Positions 1 through 7,275 of a stretch of 21,170 nucleotides of DNA are shown here, one piece after another. The stretch comes from CAXMST01 sp964196325 (GTDB lineage Bacteria; Actinomycetota; Thermoleophilia; Solirubrobacterales; 70-9), in the NCBI GenBank assembly GCA_964196325.1, contig CAXMST010000052.1, positions 1 to 21,170 on the forward strand. Direction: 5' to 3'. Both the position numbers and the translations under genes were made by a program. Each line of letters opens with the position of its first letter. Position 1 is the stretch's first letter. The notes below the pieces were generated by a model. That model was not told where the DNA came from and did not search any database. It saw only the letters and a list, made by a program, of their open reading frames with translations.

Positions 1-1
1 C

Positions 2-409
2 GAGCGCAACGTACCGATCCTGATCCACAGCGGCCACCCGATCTTCAGCCTGCCATGGAGCATCGAGGAGCTGATTGTCGAGTTCCCACAGACCAAGATC
101 ATCCTCGGCCACATGGGCCACGGAAACATCGTCTACATTAACGCCGCGATCGACATCGCCGCTCGCAACGAGAACGTCTGGCTCGAGACCTCGGGGATGC
201 CGATGCATACCAAGATCAAGGCAGCGATCGATAGGGTCGGAGAGGATCGAGTGCTGTACGGCTCCGACGCGCCCTTCCACGACCCGGGGGCCGAGATCCG
301 CAAGGTCGAGGTCAGTGGTTGCGACGAGCGCGAGGTTCAGCGGGTGCTCGACAGCAACAGCCGGCGACTCTTTTTCGGCAGTGACGACGCGGACGTCGGG
401 TCATCATGA
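2..409 (+). CDS. Amidohydrolase-2 family (TIM-barrel) enzyme, C-terminal part
   Basis: The gene is cut by the left window edge, so only the last 135 codons are present; the frame is open from base 2. The visible part matches the C-terminal half of the amidohydrolase_2 barrel (PF04909 type). It has a strand-5 motif ILIHSGHP, a strand-6 motif ILGHMGHG, and the late LYGSDAPF motif, whose Asp is normally a catalytic or metal-associated residue. Family members hydrolyse C-N or C-O bonds or decarboxylate aromatic acids through a metal centre. Which reaction applies here cannot be told. The stop is 22 nt before the GTG start of the next gene on the same strand, so it probably belongs to the same catabolic transcript and may act on the imported compound or an intermediate. 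Family assignment is good; function is open. Confidence 0.85.
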   Translation, partial: ERNVPILIHSGHPIFSLPWSIEELIVEFPQTKIILGHMGHGNIVYINAAIDIAARNENVWLETSGMPMHTKIKAAIDRVGEDRVLYGSDAPFHDPGAEIRKVEVSGCDEREVQRVLDSNSRRLFFGSDDADVGSS

Positions 410-419
410 GAGCGACAAC

Positions 420-424
420 GAGGA
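420..424 (+). promoter_or_regulatory. Shine-Dalgarno for the first aminotransferase
   Basis: GAGGA lies 7 nt before the GTG at 432. It decides the start against the longer open frame that runs back into the amidohydrolase gene, whose upstream part would give an Arg/Ser/Thr-rich out-of-frame peptide. Confidence 0.6.
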
Positions 425-431
425 ACGGCTA

Positions 432-1652
432 GTGGCTCACGCGAACGGAACATCGGTTGCGGCTTTCACCTATACGGGAGGGCCCGTCGCGGCTTCGCCC
501 CGAACCCTGGCGGGGCTCGGGCAGCCGATCTCGTTCGAGTACGAGCTGGCCTACCTGGAGCGCTTCAAGCGGGTCGAGCGGCAGGTTGCCGAGGTCTACG
601 AGACCAAGCAGGACATCGTCCTGATGCAGGGCGAGGCCGTGCTCGGACTGGAGGCCGCCGCGCGGGGCCTGTGTCGGCCTGGGATGACCGCGCTGAACCT
701 CGTTTCCGGGATCTTCGGCAAGTGGTTCGGTGACTGGCTCCGCGCGCTCGGAGCCGAGGTGATCGAGATCGAGGTGGAGTGGAACGACGCGATCGACCCT
801 GCCGACGTGGAGCGGGCGCTCGCAGAGCATCCCGAGATCGAGTTGGTCGCCGTTGTCCACTCCGAGACGCCTTCGGGGACGCTGAACCCGCTTGCCGAGA
901 TCGGGCCGCTGGCTCAAGCGGCCGGGGCGCTGGTGATCGTCGACGCCGTTTCCGCCTTTGGCGGGACTCCGGTGCGCACCGCTGCCTGGGGCCTCGACAT
1001 CACCGTAGCCGGCCCGCAGAAGTGCATCGGCGGCCCCCCCGGGATCTCGTTGGTGAGCGTCAGCGACCGAGCCTGGGAGGCGATGGAGGCGAACCCCAGC
1101 GCCCCACGCTCCTCGTATCTGTCGCTGCTGGATTGGAGAGAGCGCTGGATCGGGGGCGGGCGTGAGAAGTTCCCATACACGACGTCGGTCGCCGATATCA
1201 ACGGGGTCGCGGCGGCGCTCGATGAGCTTCTCGATGAGGGTCTGGAGGCCTCCTACGCGCGCCACCACCGGGCCGGGCGTGCCTGCCGGGCCGGCGTCGA
1301 GGCAATGGGCCTCGAGCTCTGGGCCGCGCGGGAGGAGATCGCCTCCCACGGTGTCACCGCGGTCACCGTCCCGGACGGGATCTCCAATCAGGACGTAATC
1401 AGCCACATCCGCTCGGCGTATGACGTGATGCTCTCCGACGGCGAGCACGCCGAGATGACCGACCGTGTCTTCCGCCTCGGCCACATGGGTCCGGCCTCCC
1501 GCAGCCTGCATCCGGTCGTTGCGCTCTCTGCGCTCGGTCAGGGTCTGTCGGACTTCGGCGTCGCTGTTGACATCGGGGCCGCGGTGGAGGCTGCCCTCGG
1601 CGTCTTGGAGCACCCGGTCGGGGCCAACGTCGGAGCGGCTGGGGTCCAGTGA
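432..1652 (+). CDS. Class V PLP aminotransferase, pyridoxamine-pyruvate transaminase-like (paralog 1)
   Basis: This 406-residue fold-type I PLP enzyme belongs to the alanine-glyoxylate / serine-pyruvate / pyridoxamine-pyruvate transaminase group. The motif GPQKCIGGPPG places the Schiff-base lysine at residue 197. VDAVSAFGG carries the Asp that pairs with the pyridine nitrogen. LSLLDWRERW and the C-terminal FRLGHMGPASRS, with the Arg expected to bind substrate carboxylate, resemble pyridoxamine-pyruvate transaminase more than typical AGXT. The GTG start is chosen for its GAGGA at 420-424 and because the conserved N-terminus begins soon after. A paralog lies at 7268-8452. Compared with that copy, this one replaces the SGGYGEL loop before the C-terminal Arg by SDGEHAEM, hinting at a different amino donor or acceptor. 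Ureidoglycine-glyoxylate aminotransferase (PucG) is an alternative, given the purine-type transporter beside it. The fold and class are firm; the substrate is unknown. Confidence 0.9.
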   Translation: MAHANGTSVAAFTYTGGPVAASPRTLAGLGQPISFEYELAYLERFKRVERQVAEVYETKQDIVLMQGEAVLGLEAAARGLCRPGMTALNLVSGIFGKWFGDWLRALGAEVIEIEVEWNDAIDPADVERALAEHPEIELVAVVHSETPSGTLNPLAEIGPLAQAAGALVIVDAVSAFGGTPVRTAAWGLDITVAGPQKCIGGPPGISLVSVSDRAWEAMEANPSAPRSSYLSLLDWRERWIGGGREKFPYTTSVADINGVAAALDELLDEGLEASYARHHRAGRACRAGVEAMGLELWAAREEIASHGVTAVTVPDGISNQDVISHIRSAYDVMLSDGEHAEMTDRVFRLGHMGPASRSLHPVVALSALGQGLSDFGVAVDIGAAVEAALGVLEHPVGANVGAAGVQ

Positions 1653-1779
1653 CCAGCGATCGAAACAACTTTGGGCGAAATCGGGTCGAGCGGACGCTCG
1701 GCTTGGGGTACGGCCGTCACCCACGCCCGGGAGAGGACGGCGGCCAATGCACGGACCAACGAAATCGGAGGACTGAGAG
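1653..1779 (+). promoter_or_regulatory. Intergenic region with operator-like palindrome before the BMP gene
   Basis: This is a 127-nt gap, the longest inside the catabolic gene run. It holds a perfect 6-2-6 inverted repeat, CGAGCG-GA-CGCTCG (1687-1700). A weaker GGGT...ACCC inverted repeat around 1706-1722 follows it. No clear -35/-10 pair was found. A regulator site or internal promoter for the transporter genes is possible but not shown. Confidence 0.3.
1767..1772 (+). promoter_or_regulatory. Shine-Dalgarno of the BMP lipoprotein gene
   Basis: GGAGGA sits 7 nt upstream of the ATG at 1780. It is a strong site, fitting a highly expressed binding protein. Confidence 0.7.
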
Positions 1780-2844
1780 ATGAGAAGAGAGAGAGGGCCG
1801 CGCGCCCTGTATCTGCTCCTGCTCGCGATCGGGGCGATCGCGCTGATCGGGGCCGGGTGCGGAGACGACGACAGCGGCGACGACACAAGTAGCGATGAGG
1901 CCGCGACCGAGAGCTCGGTGGCCGAGTTTGCGGTGGTCACACCCGAGAAGGGGGACGACTTCGGTTGGAACCAGAATGCGGTTGAGGCCGCCGAGGCGGT
2001 GTCGGGAGCGCTTGGGATTCCCGTCGAGGTGGCTGAGAACTCAGGTTACGAGGACGTCACGCCAATTCTGCGTGATCTCTCCGATGCCGGCGCCGGATTC
2101 ATCATCGCGCAGGCAAGCGGCTACAACACCGCCGGCCCTGACGTTGCCGCCGAAACCGGCGTACCCGAGCTGGTCTGGGACAACCCCGAGGCCAACTCCC
2201 CGGGCTTGGTCGCCAACACCGGGACGGCGAGTCAAGAGGGCGCCTATCTGGCCGGCGTGCTCGCGGCAACCCAATCGGAGTCGGGCAAGCTCGGCATCGT
2301 GATCTCCGCGGACGACGTCAACTGGAACAAGCAGGCCGGCGGCTTCGTTGCCGGCGCGCGCTCGGTTGACGAGAGTGTCGAAGTCACCCTCGCCCAGATC
2401 GGGCAGGCCGGCTACGCCGACGCTGCCGGTGGCAAGCGGGTGACTCAGACCGTGATCGCCGACGGCGCCGACATCGTGTTCGGAATGGGCGACGGTTCGT
2501 CCTTCGGGATGCTGCAGGCGGTCGAGGCTGCCGATGGGGTCCAGTTCATCGACGTGATCGGTGACAAGAGCTCGATCGACGACCAGGGCGTTCTGCTCTC
2601 CTCGGTGCTGTGGAACTTCGACGGCCTGTACACCCAGGCCATCGAGGACATCGACGCCGGCACGTTCGGTGAGGAGAGCTACAACCTCGACCTCGCCAAC
2701 GACGGCATCGGTCTGCTGCAGACCGATCTGATCGACGCAGGCACCTGGGACGAGATCCAGGGCATCCGTCAGCAGATCATTGACGGTGAGCTCGAAGTTC
2801 CGCTCACGGAGAAGAAGTCGGAGGTCGAGGATCTGATCGGCTAG
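1780..2844 (+). CDS. BMP-family ABC transporter substrate-binding lipoprotein
   Basis: This 354-residue secreted lipoprotein has a positively charged start (MRRERGPR), a hydrophobic stretch at 10-25 and the lipobox LIGAGC with Cys27. A low-complexity Asp/Ser/Glu linker to about residue 45 follows. The rest is a periplasmic-binding fold of the BMP/PnrA type (VVTPEKGDDFGWNQ, YEDVTPILRDLSDAGAGFII, GADIVFGMGDGSSFGM). Characterised members bind purine nucleosides, and related systems bind other purine-like or heterocyclic ligands. Here the protein should capture substrate outside the membrane for the ATPase and permeases encoded just downstream. It has its own strong ribosome site. A hairpin follows its stop, which would favour its expression over the membrane parts. 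The family is clear; the ligand is an inference from neighbours. Confidence 0.93.
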   Translation: MRRERGPRALYLLLLAIGAIALIGAGCGDDDSGDDTSSDEAATESSVAEFAVVTPEKGDDFGWNQNAVEAAEAVSGALGIPVEVAENSGYEDVTPILRDLSDAGAGFIIAQASGYNTAGPDVAAETGVPELVWDNPEANSPGLVANTGTASQEGAYLAGVLAATQSESGKLGIVISADDVNWNKQAGGFVAGARSVDESVEVTLAQIGQAGYADAAGGKRVTQTVIADGADIVFGMGDGSSFGMLQAVEAADGVQFIDVIGDKSSIDDQGVLLSSVLWNFDGLYTQAIEDIDAGTFGEESYNLDLANDGIGLLQTDLIDAGTWDEIQGIRQQIIDGELEVPLTEKKSEVEDLIG

Positions 2845-2862
2845 CCGAGAGGAACCTCGATC

Positions 2863-2900
2863 GAGGCCGGGAGCCTGCCAGCCGGCGGGCTCCCGGCCTC
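2863..2900 (+). terminator. Strong hairpin between BMP gene and ATPase gene (attenuator or mRNA stabiliser)
   Basis: A 13-bp perfect stem is formed by GAGGCCGGGAGCC (2863-2875) and GGCTCCCGGCCTC (2888-2900). The inner bases extend it by four pairs, one a wobble, leaving a 4-nt loop (2880-2883). There is no run of T after it, so partial termination or 3'-end protection of the binding-protein message is likelier than full termination. The ATPase starts 40 nt further on. Confidence 0.7.
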
Positions 2901-2940
2901 ACTTTGACCGGCGACCGACGAGCGGGCGGGCACAACGAGC

Positions 2941-4551
2941 ATGAGCGAGAACGATCCCGAGACGGCACCGAACGCCCGCGCCGGCGCGGGCTCGCCGGGT
3001 GCCCCCCTGGTCGCTCTGAGAGGGATCACCAAGAGCTTTCCCGGGGTGCTGGCCAACGACCGGGTCTCACTCGATATCCGGGCGGGAGAGACGCACGCCC
3101 TGCTGGGCGAGAACGGCGCCGGCAAGTCCACGCTGATCAGCATCCTCTCGGGCATGCTGAGCCCCGACGACGGGGAGATCGAGGTCGAGGGCAGATCGCT
3201 GAAGATCTCCTCACCCGCGGATGCGCTCGAGCTCGGGATCGGGACCGTCTATCAACACTTGACCCTGGTTCCGACGCTGACGGTCCTCGAGAACCTGATG
3301 ATGGGACCGGCGCCAGAGCTGCGCCTACCCTTCAATGCCGCCCAGTCCCGCTTCGACGAGCTCTCCCAGCTGCTGGGGGTCGACTTCTCCTCGGACGTGC
3401 TGGTCCGCGACCTGGTGCTCGGCCAGCAGCAGCAGGTCGAGATCATGAAAGCGCTCTGGCGCGACTCGCGAGTGTTGATCCTCGATGAGCCGACCTCGAT
3501 GCTGACGCCGCAGGGCGTCGCCGAGCTCGGCGAGGAGCTGAAGCGGCTCAAGGTCGGCGGCCTGGCGATCGTCTTCATCACCCACAAGCTGCACGAGGCG
3601 ATCGAGCTCGGTGACCGGGTCTCGGTTCTGCGCCGGGGCGTGAAGGTTGGATCGATTGAGCCGGCGGAGCTGCGCAGCGGCAGCACCGAGGAGCTGACCG
3701 AGGCGATTGTCGGCCTGATATTCGGCGAGCAGGTCAATCGGCTCGAGGAGTCACTCGAACTCAAGCTCGAAGGCGGCGAGCCGCGGGCGCCGAGGCGCGC
3801 CTCATCCGAGGTCTTGCTGGAGATCAGCGGAGTTGCCGCCGACTCCGACCGGGCCGGCGGCAGCCTCAGCGAAATTGATCTGACCGTGCACCGCGGCGAG
3901 GTCGTGGGCGTCGCCGGGGTGGACGGCAACGGACAGAAGGAGCTGGCCGAGGTGTTGGCGGGTCAGCGTGGGATCACCGCCGGACGGATCAAGCTCGAAG
4001 ACCGCGAGATCGACAGCCTGGCCGTCTCCGAACGCCAGCAGCTGGGGCTTCGCTACGTGACCGACGATCGTCTCGGCGAGGGCACGGTCCGCGATCTCGA
4101 CGTCGCCCTGAACCTGGTCCTGAAGCGGATCGGGCAGGCCCCCTTTTGGAGCGGGGGCCGGATCAATCGGGACGAGATCGATGCGATGGCGGAGCGGCTG
4201 GTCGAGGAGTACGACATCCGCACCCCGAGCGTGCGCACCCGGATCGGCACCCTTTCGGGGGGCAACGTGCAGAAGGTGGTGCTGGCCCGCGAGCTCTCCT
4301 TCGAGCCGCGGATCGTCGTGTTCAACAAGCCGACCTACGGGCTCGATCTGCGCACAGCGCAGTTCGTCCATGAGCAGATCCGGCGCCAGTCGGAGCTGGG
4401 CGTGGGCTCGCTGTTGATCTCGACGGAGCTCGACGAGCTGATCGCGCTCAGCGATCGGATCGCGGTGATGTCCCGGGGCCGATTGATGGGGATCGTCGAG
4501 AATGGGCCCTCCGTGCAGGAGCGGGTCGGCGAGCTGATGGTTGCCCTATGA
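2941..4551 (+). CDS. ABC transporter ATPase, two nucleotide-binding domains (YufO/RbsA-like)
   Basis: This 536-residue protein carries two fused ABC domains, the usual layout for BMP-dependent importers. In domain 1, Walker A is GENGAGKST at 56-64 (Lys62), the signature region is LVLGQQQQ from 158 (in place of LSGGQ), and Walker B is VLILDEPT with Glu183. In domain 2, the P-loop is degenerate (GVDGNGQ at 326-332, with Gln at the lysine position), the signature LSGGN at 438-442 is intact, and the Walker B region reads VVFNKPTYGLD, so the catalytic Glu is absent. Hydrolysis should therefore occur at one composite site, as is common in this family. The ATG at 2941 has no convincing ribosome site. 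The stop overlaps the next start as ATGA (4548-4551), so ATPase and permease are translationally coupled. It acts at the inner face of the membrane to drive import of the BMP ligand. Confidence 0.93.
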   Translation: MSENDPETAPNARAGAGSPGAPLVALRGITKSFPGVLANDRVSLDIRAGETHALLGENGAGKSTLISILSGMLSPDDGEIEVEGRSLKISSPADALELGIGTVYQHLTLVPTLTVLENLMMGPAPELRLPFNAAQSRFDELSQLLGVDFSSDVLVRDLVLGQQQQVEIMKALWRDSRVLILDEPTSMLTPQGVAELGEELKRLKVGGLAIVFITHKLHEAIELGDRVSVLRRGVKVGSIEPAELRSGSTEELTEAIVGLIFGEQVNRLEESLELKLEGGEPRAPRRASSEVLLEISGVAADSDRAGGSLSEIDLTVHRGEVVGVAGVDGNGQKELAEVLAGQRGITAGRIKLEDREIDSLAVSERQQLGLRYVTDDRLGEGTVRDLDVALNLVLKRIGQAPFWSGGRINRDEIDAMAERLVEEYDIRTPSVRTRIGTLSGGNVQKVVLARELSFEPRIVVFNKPTYGLDLRTAQFVHEQIRRQSELGVGSLLISTELDELIALSDRIAVMSRGRLMGIVENGPSVQERVGELMVAL

Positions 4552-5723
4552 GCGGCGCCGCGGGCAGCTCGGCAGTCTCGGGGGCGCTCTCCCGAGAACG
4601 CCTCAGGGCCGGGGCCACGATTGTCTCGGCCTCGGTCGTGCCGGTGATCCTGGCCTTCTTCGTCGGCGGCCTGATCATCGCGATCCTCGGGCGCAACCCA
4701 TTCAGCTTCTACGGCGACATGATCCAGCGTGGGCTGCTCGACTCGAACGGCCTTCAGGAGAGCATCATCCGGATGGCGCCGCTCCTGCTGATCGCCGCCG
4801 GCTTGATCGTTGCCTTCAAGGCGGGCCTCTGGAACCTCGGGGCCGACGGCCAGTTCCTGCTCGCCGCTGCTTTCGCAGCGGGGCTCGCCCCCTCGCTGGT
4901 GGGCTCGATCGGGGTTGCCCCAACGCTGATCGCGATGCTCGTCCTGGCGGCGATCGTCGGCGCCGCCTGGACTCTGGTCCCGGCATTGTTGCGGGCCAAG
5001 TACGGCGTCAACGAGATCATCACCACGCTGATGATGTCGTTCATCGGCATCGGCCTGGCCAACCTGCTGGTCAAAGGGCCGTTTCAGACCGATGTCGGCG
5101 GCGTTGCCCGGACCGACACGCTGCAGGTCGAGGACAGGCTTCCGGACTTGTTCGGCACGCGGATTCACAGCGGCATCATCATCGCCCTGGCCGCGATCAT
5201 CGCCGTGCACGTGGTGATGACCCGCACCTCGCTGGGACTGCGCTTGCAGATACTCGGGGCCAACATGCCGGGTGCGGTGCACGCCGGGCTCAAGCCGGCG
5301 AAGCTGATCGTGGTCGCGTTCCTGGTCAGCGGGGCGATGATCGGCCTCGCCGGGGCGGTCGAGATCCTCGGTGTCACAGGCTCGTTCCGGGTCGACTTCA
5401 ACCCCGCCTGGGGCTTGCTGGTGATCCCGCTGGTGTTCTTGGCAAGGCTCAATGCGCTCGCCTCGATCGGCTTCGTAGCGCTGTTCTCGGTGGTCCAGAT
5501 CGGGGGCGAGACGGCCTCCCGAGAAGCCGACATCTCCAGCGACTTCCTGCTTGCTCTGTTCGGCTTGGTGCTGCTGTTCATGGCAATCACCGAGTACCTG
5601 CGCCAACGTCGCGGCTCCACTGCCTACCTACCGAGCCAGGGCGCCGCGCCAGGCCCAGCCGAGCCCGAGCCCGACGAGCCCGACCCCTCCGGGCCCCTTG
5701 CTCCGCAGGAGGGTGCGCGATGA
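4548..5723 (+). CDS. ABC transporter permease 1 (BPD_transp_2 family, YufP/NupP-like)
   Basis: This is a 391-residue polytopic membrane protein with about 8-10 hydrophobic segments. Motifs typical of BMP-system permeases are present: FKAGLWNLGADGQ, YGVNEIITTLMMSF and SLGLRLQILGANMPGAVHAG. The last is the cytoplasmic loop expected to contact the ATPase. The C-terminus (about residues 357-391) is a Pro/Glu/Asp-rich soluble tail not needed for transport in the family. The start overlaps the ATPase stop, and the stop overlaps the start of permease 2 by ATGA at 5720-5723. It would form the translocation pore as a heterodimer with the next gene product. The same open frame pattern on the opposite strand and in the second forward frame is a by-product of GC-rich codons. 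Confidence 0.93.
   Translation: MSGAAGSSAVSGALSRERLRAGATIVSASVVPVILAFFVGGLIIAILGRNPFSFYGDMIQRGLLDSNGLQESIIRMAPLLLIAAGLIVAFKAGLWNLGADGQFLLAAAFAAGLAPSLVGSIGVAPTLIAMLVLAAIVGAAWTLVPALLRAKYGVNEIITTLMMSFIGIGLANLLVKGPFQTDVGGVARTDTLQVEDRLPDLFGTRIHSGIIIALAAIIAVHVVMTRTSLGLRLQILGANMPGAVHAGLKPAKLIVVAFLVSGAMIGLAGAVEILGVTGSFRVDFNPAWGLLVIPLVFLARLNALASIGFVALFSVVQIGGETASREADISSDFLLALFGLVLLFMAITEYLRQRRGSTAYLPSQGAAPGPAEPEPDEPDPSGPLAPQEGAR
5707..5714 (+). promoter_or_regulatory. Shine-Dalgarno of permease 2
   Basis: AGGAGGGT lies inside the end of permease 1, 5 nt before the ATG at 5720. It identifies that ATG as the real start although the reading frame is open for more than 1 kb upstream. Confidence 0.75.
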
Positions 5724-6655
5724 CCGACGTGTTCAGCGATACCTTCCTCACCGCCCTGATCGCGGGTGGGCTGCTCGCGGCGATGCCGCTTCTCTTCGCC
5801 GGGCTCGGCGAGCTCGTCTCCGAGCAGGCCGGGGTGCTCAACGTCGGCCTCGAGGGGATGATGCTGGTCGGCGCCTACGCCGGCTTCGTGGTGGCGCTCG
5901 AGACCGGCTCGACCTGGCTCGGCCTCGGCGCGGGGCTGGTCGGGGGCCTGTTGACCGCGGTCCTGATGGCGGTCCTCTGTGTGCGTATGAACCTCGACCA
6001 GATCGTGATCGGGGTGGCGATCGTGCTGATCGCCGAAGGGCTGACGAGTCTCCTGCACGGGGCGCAGTACGGCGAGTCCCGCCCCAACCTCGACAACCCG
6101 CCGACGCTCGATCTGCCTCTGCTCAAGGAGATCCCCGTGCTCGGCGAGAGCCTCTTCAGCCAGCACCCGATCGTCTACATCGGTTTCATCTTTGCCTTCG
6201 TCGTGCACTGGTTTCTGCGTCGCACCTCGCTCGGGCTCAGCATTCGCGCTGCCGGTGAGCAGCCGGCGGCACTCGACGCCTCCGGCGTCAGCGTGGTCCG
6301 GATCCGCACCTTCGGGGTGCTATTCGCCGGCGCCCTCGCTGGGATCGGCGGCGGCTACCTGGCGACGATCGGCGCCGGCACATTCACGCCGTTCATGACT
6401 CAGGGCGCCGGCTTCATCGCGATCGTGATCGCGATGTTGGCACGCGGCCGGGCCCCGCTGACGATCGTCGGAGCGCTGCTGTTCGGGATGTCCCTCTCGA
6501 TCGCAACCGCGCTGCAGCTGATCGGGGTGGACATCCCGACCGACTACGTGCAGATGTTGCCCTTCCTGACGGTGATCGTGGTCCTCCTGCTCTTTGCCCG
6601 ACGCTCGGTCCTGCCGGCGGCGTTGGCGCTGCCCTATGTTCGAGGGGAGCGCTGA
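5720..6655 (+). CDS. ABC transporter permease 2 (BPD_transp_2 family, YufQ/NupQ-like)
   Basis: This 311-residue integral membrane protein is the usual length for the second BMP-system permease. Recognisable motifs are GVLNVGLEGMMLVGAYAGF near residue 40, MNLDQIVIGVAIVLIAEG near 91, and TSLGLSIRAAGEQPAALDASG, the coupling loop. The region GGGYLATIGAGTFTPFMTQGAGFIAIVIAMLARG follows the loop. About eight to ten membrane segments are visible. It pairs with permease 1 to form the channel. The start is fixed by AGGAGGGT at 5707-5714 and the ATGA overlap. Its stop overlaps the start of the CoxG-like gene by one base (TGATG at 6653-6657). The frame extends upstream without a stop as far as 4541, but that extension is not protein-like and is rejected. 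Confidence 0.93.
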   Translation: MTDVFSDTFLTALIAGGLLAAMPLLFAGLGELVSEQAGVLNVGLEGMMLVGAYAGFVVALETGSTWLGLGAGLVGGLLTAVLMAVLCVRMNLDQIVIGVAIVLIAEGLTSLLHGAQYGESRPNLDNPPTLDLPLLKEIPVLGESLFSQHPIVYIGFIFAFVVHWFLRRTSLGLSIRAAGEQPAALDASGVSVVRIRTFGVLFAGALAGIGGGYLATIGAGTFTPFMTQGAGFIAIVIAMLARGRAPLTIVGALLFGMSLSIATALQLIGVDIPTDYVQMLPFLTVIVVLLLFARRSVLPAALALPYVRGER

Positions 6656-7275
6656 TGGAGATCAAACGCGATTTCGACGTCGCCGCCCCGCCGGGGGAGG
6701 TCTTCGAGCTGCTGGTCGACCTTGAGCGGGTCGGCAGCTGCATCCCCGGCGGCGAGGTCGGTGCGGCGGCCGAGGGCGTCCATCCAGCCTCGATCGCGGT
6801 CCGGCTCGGGCCGATGCGCTTCGACTACCAGGGCACCGTGAGCATCCTCGAGCAGGCCGCTGAGGCCCGTCGGGCGGTGCTCGTTGCCGAGCTCCGCGAG
6901 CGCCGTGGCCAGGGCAAGGCGAGCGCCCAGATGACGATGGACGTCTCGGAGGATTCCGCGGCCGGCTCGAGGGTTGAATCGGTCACCGAGCTGCGCCTCA
7001 CCGGGCGGGCGGCCCAGATGGGTCGGGGCGTGATCGACGACGTCGCCGAGCGCATGGTCGCCGATATGGCCACATGCATCGGCGTCCGCCTCGCCCCCCC
7101 TCGGGAGCCGGAGGGGGACGTGGCTGAGGCTGCCGCGCCCGCGAGCGCGCCGCCGGTGCGCGGTATCCGGCTCGGGCTCGCGGTTCTATGGACGCGGATC
7201 AAGCGCCGGTTCAGGGCGATCTGGGACGCGCTTGGCCGGGTCGGAAAAAAGCCAACAGGAGGTGAAGATGGATAG
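6655..7275 (+). CDS. CoxG-like SRPBCC protein (carbon monoxide dehydrogenase subunit G family)
   Basis: This 206-residue protein begins with a START/SRPBCC fold of the CoxG type: IKRDFDVAAPPGEVFELLVDLERVGSCIPG, then FDYQGTVSILEQ and SRVESVTELRLTGRAAQMGRGVI. In CO dehydrogenase clusters CoxG helps membrane recruitment of the molybdenum enzyme, and relatives occur beside many xanthine-oxidase-family hydroxylases. After the fold (about residue 145) comes an Ala/Pro linker. The C-terminus (about 164-200) is basic and amphipathic, with LGLAVLWTRIKRRFRAIW, and could bind membrane. The start overlaps the permease 2 stop. Its last codons overlap the next start by 8 nt and contain that gene's ribosome site and an in-frame A AAA AAG heptamer (7245-7251). 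No catalytic large subunit is in the window, so its partner is unknown. Confidence 0.82.
   Translation: MEIKRDFDVAAPPGEVFELLVDLERVGSCIPGGEVGAAAEGVHPASIAVRLGPMRFDYQGTVSILEQAAEARRAVLVAELRERRGQGKASAQMTMDVSEDSAAGSRVESVTELRLTGRAAQMGRGVIDDVAERMVADMATCIGVRLAPPREPEGDVAEAAAPASAPPVRGIRLGLAVLWTRIKRRFRAIWDALGRVGKKPTGGEDG
7257..7265 (+). promoter_or_regulatory. Very strong Shine-Dalgarno for the second aminotransferase
   Basis: AGGAGGTGA is fully complementary to the 16S rRNA tail and lies 2 nt before the ATG at 7268. It selects this ATG over an in-frame candidate at 7232 and is the strongest ribosome site noticed in the window. Confidence 0.85.

Noticed and set aside
75..431. N-terminal extension of the first aminotransferase
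   Set aside because: It overlaps the amidohydrolase in another frame, is Ser/Arg-rich, and the GTG at 432 has a proper ribosome site.
429..1940. Open frame of 503 codons on the - strand opposite the first aminotransferase
   Set aside because: It is antisense to a well-supported PLP enzyme, crosses into the next gene, and its translation is Arg/Pro/Asp-rich without motifs; long antisense frames are normal in GC-rich genes.
4335..5606. Open frame of 423 codons on the - strand opposite the ATPase and permease 1
   Set aside because: The translation is Asp/Gln/Arg/His-rich and lacks any fold signature, while the + strand codes for a clear membrane protein.
4541..5719. Apparent 704-residue fusion extending permease 2 upstream
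   Set aside because: The upstream part is an out-of-frame reading of permease 1, Arg/Pro-rich, and a good AGGAGGGT plus ATG at 5720 marks the true start.
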